Shown here: positions 8,954-19,000 of the stretch, in pieces
Layout: the number at the start of each line of letters is the position of its first letter
Position numbering within the stretch: the first letter of the stretch is position 1
Source: Parcubacteria group bacterium
Lineage (GTDB): Bacteria; Patescibacteriota; Patescibacteriia; UBA9934; GWF2-40-263
NCBI GenBank assembly: GCA_013204395.1
Contig: JABMNZ010000009.1
Span: 1 to 52,985 of the forward strand
Length of the DNA stretch: 52,985 bases
Direction: 5' to 3'
Notes under the pieces: generated by a model
Told to the model about the DNA's origin: nothing
Database searches by the model: none
The model's input: only the letters and a program-made list of their open reading frames with translations
Program-made: the position numbers and the translations under genes

Positions 8954-9178
8954 GTCCTCCGCGTTTCTCTTTTACTTCTCAGGAGTATAACCCCTGAAAA
9001 AAGGGCATGGGTATCGTCCGAACATATCCGAACGAGGCAGTTTTTTAGCATTAATCTGCCACAAGGTCAATATAACACTATGGAGAAAGATGTGCAGAAA
9101 AGGATCATTTTTATCCACATTCCGTCTCTGTAAAAGAGCTTTTTTTAAGTAAAAAGGATCAATTCTGTCTGACTGCCA

Positions 9179-9207
9179 TTGACAAAAACCAAATAAATGC
9201 GTCTAAT
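9179..9207 (+). promoter_or_regulatory. Candidate sigma70-type promoter for 9284..9985
   Basis: TTGACA (9179-9184), 17-nt spacer, TCTAAT. Confidence 0.4.
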
Positions 9208-9283
9208 ATAGGCAGTAGCTCTTTCTGAGATCAACCCTCCCGCACTTCACTGAGGTGGAGACGGGGCAAAAAAGGAGTCAGGG

Positions 9284-9985
9284 ATGACCCGCTTCAAGAC
9301 CGCTATCCTGAGCCTGTGCCTCCTCCCCCTGCTGATGCTGTGGGGATGTGACGAACTCCCGGGCAACTGCCCGGACGGTGATTGCACCGGAGTCTGCGAC
9401 GGTGGCACCTGTGCCGACGACGACGATACCGGAGCAGACGACGACGACACCGGCGGCTTCGAGACGGTGACGCTGCACATCCAGTCCCCCACCGTGGCGA
9501 CCCGCCCCGACTACATGGAGGGCGCGCCCGAGGACCTGGACTGGCGCGGCGAGTTCCGAGTCGAAGGTCAGCTGACCCACGAGAACGCGTCCGAGTGCGT
9601 CTATGAGGTCGACGAGCCGGTCACCGACCTGCGTGTCACTCTCGACGGAGAAGGCTTCCGCTGCGCCCCCAACTTCGCAACGGTGAGCTCTGAGGACAAC
9701 GGCGCAGAGCTGGACGTCCTCTGGGACAGCCCGTACACCTGCGCCACCGACCCCGACGGCGAGTACGGCACGTACGACGTGTACACAACCCTCAACGACG
9801 ACGGTCAGGTCGAGATCCGGATTGGCATCTACATGCCCGCCCCAATCGTGGGCAACGAGTTCTACGCTGAAGATGGTGACCAGCTCATGGAAGGAACGGT
9901 CTCGTGGGACCTCTCCGAGATCTACTTCCGCACCATCACTCCGGCCGGCAACGAGACGGAACGCACGGTCTACCGAAACGACTAG
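9284..9985 (+). CDS. Small lipoprotein with Asp-rich linker
   Basis: Lipobox MLWGC; CTGVCDGGTCADDDDTGADDDDTGG; RBS AAAGGAG; GC-rich codons. Confidence 0.75.
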   Translation: MTRFKTAILSLCLLPLLMLWGCDELPGNCPDGDCTGVCDGGTCADDDDTGADDDDTGGFETVTLHIQSPTVATRPDYMEGAPEDLDWRGEFRVEGQLTHENASECVYEVDEPVTDLRVTLDGEGFRCAPNFATVSSEDNGAELDVLWDSPYTCATDPDGEYGTYDVYTTLNDDGQVEIRIGIYMPAPIVGNEFYAEDGDQLMEGTVSWDLSEIYFRTITPAGNETERTVYRND

Positions 9986-10001
9986 AACGAGTCGTTTCCC
10001 C

Positions 10002-10027
10002 CCCAGCAACACGCTGGGTTTTTTTAT
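10002..10027 (+). terminator. Intrinsic terminator after 9284..9985
   Basis: CCCAGC-AACAC-GCTGGGTTTTTTT. Confidence 0.88.
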
Positions 10028-10043
10028 TGAACTACCTGAAACT

Positions 10044-10073
10044 AAAAAGACAGGCTTAACACCTGTCTTTTTT
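10044..10073 (-). terminator. Intrinsic terminator after the giant protein gene
   Basis: AAAAAGACAGG-CTTAAC-ACCTGTCTTTTTT. Confidence 0.85.
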
Positions 10074-10083
10074 AATCTTGTTT

Positions 10084-13000
10084 CTACTCGGGGATCACAG
10101 AAATCGTGCCACCCCAATTTATCCACGGATTTGCAACACCTCCTAAGAAATATTCTGTTTCGCAATCTTCGGATCCTCCACCAGGACAGTCTTCAATATT
10201 ACACTCATCAATCCCTGCACCAGCACTATCCAACCCCGTGAAACACTCCTCACCTGTATCAGCACTCTCACTATCACAGAACCCAGTACACCAACCCCAG
10301 TTGTCCATGACGTGAATGCGTGGTTGGAATACACAAGCCTCACTCGCGACACATGGGGAGTTTACCAAACGTCCATCGTCTTCAAAATTACAGTTTCTTC
10401 CGGCGGCGGTTAGATCTGATACTTGCCCTGGAGTACACGTGTAATCATGCGTATAAGTCAGGTAACTTGATGAACAGGCTCTTGGACTATCTCCAAACTC
10501 ACCCTCAGAACCGTCCGTACAGATATCCTGTTTGGTCACTGGATTTACCCCACGATGATTCTTATAGAAGTTATCTGTAGCATTAGAACCACTTTGTGAC
10601 CCTGTTGACCAGGGCTGATCTCCTGTAAGAGCCGTAAAGTCATCACCCCAGTCCACCACAATTCTTCTAATCGGCATGTGATCGGTATCGGCATAGGCAA
10701 AGAAACTTGCAGATGCTCTGTAACTTGCTTCGGCCTCAATACTCCCGCTGGTGGACTCATCTATCGTGAAGGAATCCTCAGCTCCCTCCTGACAATCAGA
10801 TCCATTACACGAACCTACAGCTGCAATGTGCGGAACATCACCATCGTTATCGTATCTATTATTCCAAAACCAATCACCTTGCCCCTGTGAAGTTACATCA
10901 GGTAAATCGTAAGGAGTCCAGTTTTCCCTAGGGTCGTTGTTAAACTTTGTAATCATTTGACTAATGGTCCAATCAGCCAATCCGGCATAACCATCATTGT
11001 CAAACACCACCATACCGTAGAGTTTTCCAAATATCTGTGATAGCCGGTCGATAACTGCTGCCTCGTCAGAACCTCCATTTAGTGCCCATCCTGGAGGTGT
11101 GTCACTATCCAACATACAAGTTGCGCTCACGAAATAACCTGTTTCAAAGTCTGCTACACCAAAACAAGTATTAGATTCACAATCATCATTAGAATCACAA
11201 GTCGTAGAAGAGTTACCGTCTGGTCCAACTCCACCTTTCCCATTATAAAGACCACCGTCACACACCGCACCTGCACAATAATCTCCAGGTGAAGAACTGC
11301 AATCAATTTCATTATAAGAAGGAGTGCCATCTTCTAAGAAAACATTGTTATCAAGAGAACAAGGCAAGAAACTAGGAGAACTGGCACCGTCGTCACTGAC
11401 AGTACATAAACCCGCATGAGTAGGTCCTCCACACTCGATAAGCCTGTTATTATCCCATGAGCACCAATCATAATTTCTATTTGTACCATCCAAACAACTA
11501 CAATCATTTTCCTTGCAATAATCTACACCACCAAATACGGGGAAGCCTATTGAAGTGTCTTGATAAGCACGTGCATCATCACCAGTACTTGATGTGATTG
11601 AACCAGATGAACAACTAACGGTAGGATCTGCCGGAGCAGGATCTTTGGACAAACCTTCTGAACACATGACAACCCTATTTGGAAATGGATCAGGTAAATC
11701 CTCCATTATCTGATAATCCGTAGCTTTCCCAAATTGCGCTTGCCCCGTTGAGTTTGAATACCCAAAGAAATTAGTGTCGTCACCTCCAATTGTGTACCTG
11801 TCTTCGCCTGTCTGCCAAAGTCTGTCTGTAAACGCCGCATTATAAGTATCGAACGGAAGACTATCATCTCCCCCGAGCGTTTTTGTGGAAACCTGAACCA
11901 GGGATGTACAAACAGCTTCTGGATTGAAACTGTACGTCAAATTTCTGAAACCCTCACCACTGAATATACTTCCAGATTCAATATAGCCCGGTAGATCCTC
12001 AATGGAATTTTCGGGTGAAAAGAATTGATCTAGGTGACCACCATTTGATGTTGTTGGCAAAACACCTCTTGCAAGACAATCATTATAATAGTCATATGCC
12101 TCGCTAAATAGGTCTTTTTTCATGACATAAAACCGTGCCTCTGTCTCATGATTTTGATTATACTGATGCCAGTAACCCGTAGAATTTGCCCAATGATCAT
12201 ATACATCCTCAACGGCATAGTAAAAATTACTTGAATCATCTGTCAAACTCCAATCCCAGTTGCTCCAACCTGGTACCTGAGTCGGTGGCAGACATTTGGC
12301 ACCCACATCTTCACTTACATCTGTTTTATAAGACAGCTTCGGAACACAGACATATGGACAATCCCAATCCCCACCAGAACACATTGTTCCATCATCAGGA
12401 GCTTGCTCTCCACAACCAGTCATTACACCAAAGTACCCATCGGGACACCACGCACCCGCAATACAATCATCTTGCCCTCCCGAATTCAGATTACTCGCCT
12501 CTTCTTTAAAATCCTCCCAAGATCCGTCATTACACAAATTATCCTGTACCTCAGCACATGCTATCTGTGTTGTTCCGACGTTATATGCCATGTCAATTTC
12601 CGCGCAGTAATAGGTGTCCTGTGGGGAATATCCTGCGCTGGTGAACTTAGCATATAGATCTGTTGCTCCTGCTAGCTGGTCAATTGGAAGCCATGATAGA
12701 CATGCTTGGTCTTCATTATTTGGTGACCCCTTAGTTTGAATGGAGGTATCGCGTTCAATACAATATCCACTCCATCCGTACATAGTAGATATTTGTGAAA
12801 GAGGTTCACACTTAACTTCCGTGTCTCCCGCCACAAAGCAATCAGCATCATCAAGACAGGCAATACCTGTAAATGCCCCCGCGGCACAAATACCTTCTGG
12901 GATCACTCCATCCTCATCTGAAGGAAACTCACTTCCTAAAGGAAAATACTTAATGCCAGCCGAACCCTGGTTTCCGAATTCCACCTTATCGTAAGAACAC

Positions 13001-16000
13001 TCACAGTCGACTGGATTTCCATCGTTATCCAAAGAACACACCAGCGCATCTTGGAATCCATTTAAGAATGAATATGGGGAAGACGACTGGCTTAAGTTAT
13101 TGACGGCATCATCTTCTGTAAACGAAGAGTACTCAGGGGAAACACCATCGTCACCAATTTTTTCAACATTTGTATATATTTTCCACGAACTAACGACATC
13201 TACTGGGAACGGAGAATCAAATTCTGGATAGCCTCTGCAGGCTTCACTACGTGCATCACCCAAATACAGTGGATCTGCCAAACCATTACCATCACTGTCA
13301 GTAATGTCCGTTAAGCACTGATTATTGAAACAGCTACCCACAACAGATGTTGAAGCTGGAACACAGACCTGCTGTGATCCACAAGCCTCTTCTCCATCCC
13401 CGTCAATATCATCAGTGTCGACACAGGCATCACGATTAGCCTCATCACTTGTAAGCACATCTACACAAACGTACTGTCGCGGATCACAAATTGGCGTAGA
13501 AACACTCCCAGCCGTAGCCCCCACACAGTCTGTATGAACATTGCCAGTATAACTATCAGGATTGCAGGAACAATCTGCGTTCGCAGGACACGTATCTGCT
13601 TGAGCCTGACAGTACCCGACTACACATTCTTCTGGATCTCCATTAGGACGTGTTCCACAATCATCGTTATCAGCACATGAAGTGCTACCACCGTCGCAAG
13701 ATCCAACGCGACAGGACCCACCGTTTCCAACACCCCCTCTATCCACAATTCCATCAAGATCATCATCTATAGGCTCAGATGAATCGCACTCTCCTGCTTT
13801 ATATACAAGACGGTAATCGGTTTCTGTTGAGTTTTCACAGGCATAAAAACATTTACCTGACCCACCCGTTGCTGCTTCATCACAACCACCATATCCAGCG
13901 GCCGTACACGCACTATCAACCGTACATGTAGGAGATGTTAAATCAATTTCACAGTCAGTGAACGAGTCGCAGGCCTCTGGAAGATAGTTATCATTCTCAC
14001 GTGGTTCTCCATCCGTATCTACGCAGTAAGCGGCGGCCTGTACATTAAACTGATTATAAGATTCAATTGGCAACTGGTTTGGGATGGTGTTTCCGGAGTA
14101 TTCGAAACCGCTCCAGGTTACGTCACGGGAAGCGTAATCTTCTGTGGTGAGAATCTCAACGTCGCGTGGCTCCCAATTTGTACAGATGGTTTCTTCTCCT
14201 TGGAGTTTTCCTTCAATACACAAATCGATAGAGTCACAAATCCTGTCATAGGTATTTGTGGAAGAGTTCCAACTGGTTTTTGAGCTGTCGCAAGCAAGCC
14301 AAGCACTACAAGACCTGTCTCTATTCACCTTCAAAATTTCATTGGTGTCGTTACCGAGCTTGTATTGTGTCGTAGTGGAGTAATTAGAGGCACCGAGCAG
14401 GATAGGGGGTATAACATCAAATGTGTCGGGCACTTCCCACACGTTGGTACAAACTCCAGAAACCTCTTCACCCTCATATGTTGTAAGAACGGGGCAATCT
14501 GTATTACCCAAACAAGATCGTTCCAAATAAACATCGTTTGGGTTAGATATCAGCGGATCTCCATCAATAAACAACTCCGATGTTGAAGTCTCAATGTAAT
14601 CACTCGAATCAACCTCATACCCACATCGGCGCATACATAGGTCCACCGTATCCTCTAGTCCTGTTCCAAGCCCGGCCTCCAATCCGTAGAACTCGGCATC
14701 TGACTCAGAGATCTCAAAGACTCCTGCTCCCTCGACTTCACAGGTGATCGGATCCACAAGATCATTTTCTTTTCCACCAAAGAAGATATCTGCATGAACA
14801 GACGTGACGTAACTGGCGCCGGCGTTATAAGAGAGATCTGAATTTGTTGTGTTGTAGAAAAGTGCACAAGCCTGCTTTTGGCTTACACGTCCTTCACAGC
14901 GCTGAGACTCGCGCACTGCTTCATCTGCAAGGAGCTCATTATTTGTAAAGTAATAACTTTGTCCATAAGAATAAGCCGCACTTGTGTCGACAACATCAAT
15001 AAACTCGGTACAAAGATTATATTGAGCGTCACACTGGGCTACCCAACCATCATATCCAGGGTCTCCATTACGCCATGCCTTAAAGGTATCTCCATCCTCA
15101 ATAATGGAGGAGTCTTCACCGATATCAAACTCACCATCGGCATTCTCATCGGTCCAATAACAAGGTTCTGTTGTTCCAGATCGGAACCAACCTAAGTACG
15201 ACTGATTCCCAAGTGGAACACCATTTTTATATTCACAGAACTTAGCCAGAGGGTGCTTGAAGTAGAAGTTACCACTCTCTTCAGAGGCCCACTCTTCACA
15301 GAATAGGGCTTGTTGATCACAGAGAATCTCATCGTAACTTGCCGGTAAATCTATGTAATACTTGCTTTCAAACTCTGTCACTTCTGTTTGTGTTTGGTTA
15401 TACGTAGGCTCTCCAAACTCGGTACAACCCATTCCAACAGGTTCACACGCAACCCCATCGTTCACAATCATGTACACGGGGCTATCAGCGCGAACAAACC
15501 GTGTTTCAGGTCCGTAGACGATACCAAAGTTTCCTTCTATAGGCAGTGGTGTTTCAAATGTTTTTTCCGCGGTGAACGTACAGTAAGAGGTGCCAACAAT
15601 AATCGTACAGAGTGTTTGTCCACCAACTTCACAATCTGTGTTTGTCAGGGCTACTTCTCCGTCTGTTAAATCATTTGGCGTGTCTGTTGTATACACACAG
15701 CGAGCGTTGAAAACCTCGGCAGACTCACTTGCTGAATTATGTGTGTTAAAGAATCCTTCACAACCAACAACTTCTTCACTACAAATATTTGTGAATTGAT
15801 ATAGGTCTGCATCATTCCCATTGTGATCTGTGTAGGCTTCACAACCAAGGTAGTACTGATCTGAATCTGCACCCGCTGGTGTTTGATCACAAACAGAAGG
15901 AACTACCCAGGAATCTTTAATGAGTGTGACATTTTCCTCTGCCTGCTTGAGAGTAATGTTATCGATGTAGAAAAGATCGGGACCTGCGTCCATGTAGAAC

Positions 16001-19000
16001 CGCAAAATGGCGTTTTCATCAAAATCATCAAAAGCACTGGTATCCAATGGTCCAATACTATAAAGACTCCATCTACCAGAAAGTTCTATCGTGTCATCAA
16101 TCAAAGGATCTGAAAGAGGATCAACCATGTTGTGAACTAGTCCACCACCCCCCTCTTCAACAAATTCGACGGAAAGTTCTCCATCTCCCTTTGCCCAGAA
16201 ATCTAGAACAAACGTTTTTCCAGCAACTATTGTGTCAGTTAGCGTTCCACAACTTTCTTGTCCATCAGCAATTGTACAGCTCATATCAGCTACGAGGTCT
16301 GCGTCAACAAGCGTCTCCACCTCACAACCAGCATCCGTCACAGTTCCTCCAACAGAGGTGCAAGTTGCGGTTGCATCTTCATCGTACGTAGCCGTTGTAT
16401 CTGTGGCGTTTAGATAAATCTGTACTGTCTCAAATCCCGGGCTGGTTCCAGTGGTATTTGTGACAGAAAGCGAATGTCCATCTGTGGCAACAGACTCGTT
16501 TGAGATAGCAAGATCTTCATTTTTTAGCGGGCCAATGAACACGTAGTCCTCATACGTACCCCCCTCAAAGTTCTCGTCCAAAATAGTGGTGGCATTGCGT
16601 CCTGATCCACCCGTGTACTCTCTACAACCACTCTGACTCTCAGAACACGACGTTGATTCACTTGAAAGGACGTAATAACGACAGAATCCTTGATTTGCCC
16701 AGAACCCACCTGAAGCCTGACAATCTGTTTGGTTGGAATTGTCCATTCTGTATGGAGTACACGCATCATCCACAGAAACAGTCATTGAGTGCAGACGATA
16801 GTGAGGTTCTCCAGCGGGGTCAAAGTACTCACGACAGTCAGGGTTATCAAAAATATCATCATGCTCATCACACTCATCATTCCACCAGACGTCGTTTATC
16901 ATTTCTGTACCAGAACCTAAGTTGTCATCACAAACAATAACATTCTCAGAAGTCATTAAGACATGAGTACAAGGTGCATTTTCTGCGTCTACCTCTGTAA
17001 AACCAGAATAGTTGAACGTTGATGAGTATGTGCTGGAATCATAATTAGATGAAAGTAAGTACCACGTCATCAGCTGATAACCAGCATTATCTGATCCCTC
17101 CCATGTATAAAATGTGGCTGGAGTGTTATTTCTCGCTGTCCCGTCGGCAATGGCCTCAGTCAAACAAGATCTTGTATCTGTGAAATACTCCGTCCCCTCT
17201 CCCCCTTCTCCAGCCGCAGCAAGAGATGTGAATGCATCACATCCAACATTCTGTTCACTACAAGTAGAGGCACTTGTAGCAATGAAGTAAAGCGGGAAAC
17301 TTTCTGATTCACGATCTGTTGCCTCTTGCTTGTAAGTTGTATATCCAACACAGGACGAAGGACATTCATCTAGTGAGGAAATGATGGCTGGAACGGAAGG
17401 ATCTCCATCCTCTGGAGAGTAAAGGCTACAACCAACTTCTTGGGCAGTACATGCCTGAGCATAATCCCCACAAGCGACTGGATCCGACGCCCTACCCGTA
17501 CATCCCAAGTACTCAGGTGCCACTTTGTAATAAGCGAGCTGGGAGTTGAGGCTATATCCTTGTGTGAATCCATTTGCATCTTCCCCCAGCTCAAGCTGGA
17601 AGGCATCCAGATAAATATTTGGTGAATACACAACTACCTGAAGTAGATCTGTGTCAGCTGGTGTAGTGAATGTACATTCAAAACGAGCCCACTTCCCCGT
17701 AGGAAACTGTACTGGGTCAGATGGATCCAAGGTAACTACATACTTGCTATTTCCTAAATCTTGCGCACAATCTCCCGCATAGGAAGTACCAGAAATGTCC
17801 ACTGCCACACCATCCTCATCGTAAAGAAACACCGACACTAACGTATCTGCAGCAGTTGCATTATCAACCTTTGCGTAAAAACTGAACGTATAGAAATTAT
17901 TCCCCGTTACGTTAACAAATTGCTGAAGAAAACTGCCATTCGTTAAAAATGAGTTGCTTCCATAATTTGACTGGACGGTTGTTATCGCTTGTGTGGAAGA
18001 GCTCCCTGAAAGATTGTTCCAATCGTCTGGGAATCCATCCGAATCTTCATCGTCTTCAAAACTTGAATTCATTATTGAGTTGAGGACAAGGTTGTCTGTA
18101 AATTCATACAACTGTGTACATCCCCCATTATCCTCATCACACTCTACCGCATCGTGTGTAAGATAAATTCGATCTTCGTAAGCAAAATTGCTGTAAGTAT
18201 TTGTCAGGGACGTGCCAGAAGAATAGGAATACGTAGCACGAGCAGCTGCGTCTGTTGTGGTAGCGTCTAGGTAAGCCCAATCGTCATCCCGGTCAGCAAC
18301 AATGTAATTATCCCCTGTTGGCAACCAAACATACTCATCGTCTGATTCATCATTTTGTGTACCCGCATCATCAAAATACTTCTGTGTTCGATACCACCTA
18401 CACCCAGCATTATCCTGACCACACACACTAAAGTCTACGGTGTTTACAAGAAAATCTACCCCTTCACCCGTATTGGTATTTTCAAAACTTAAACATGAGG
18501 CAAACTGCTCTGGACATTCATCACCCCTAAAACGCCAAGTGTTCTTTTCTTCTACACAGTAACCGTATCCATCTGAACAATTTCCGTCATTATCTTCCCC
18601 AATACAACTTGGAGCATCTGCACAATAGGTCAGTCGTCCATTCGTCTGAGGGCTAAGGCGGATTTCACCATTGACCAGAGCACGACACTGGGCATCTGGA
18701 TATTTCAACACCCAGTTTGGATCAATAAGGTGACACCACTGTGTACTGGTACCCGTTGGTCCAATGTCTCCACTTTGTGAACAAGTATCAAATCCATCGA
18801 TAATATCCTGAAGTGTGGCGGCCCCATTGGCATTTCTAAAAGCTGCCAGCTCCCATCCAATTGGAATCACACGAGCCTTTCGAAGCTTTACGAGGTTTCC
18901 ATAACAAAACCCGTAGTTGAAACAATTTAGATCCTGGTTTGTTGCAAACTCGTCTGGTCCAATCAATTTCCAATCACCACTGATAAACCCCTCATCAATT

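Noticed and set aside
6745-9133. Plus-strand ORFs 6745-7581, 7612-8061 and 7964-9133 (389 aa)
   Set aside because: Antisense shadows in GC-rich DNA over the kinase and its partner; no recognisable motifs.
9278-10165. Minus-strand 295-aa ORF
   Set aside because: Antisense to the lipoprotein at 9284-9985, which has lipobox, RBS and terminator; runs through two terminators.
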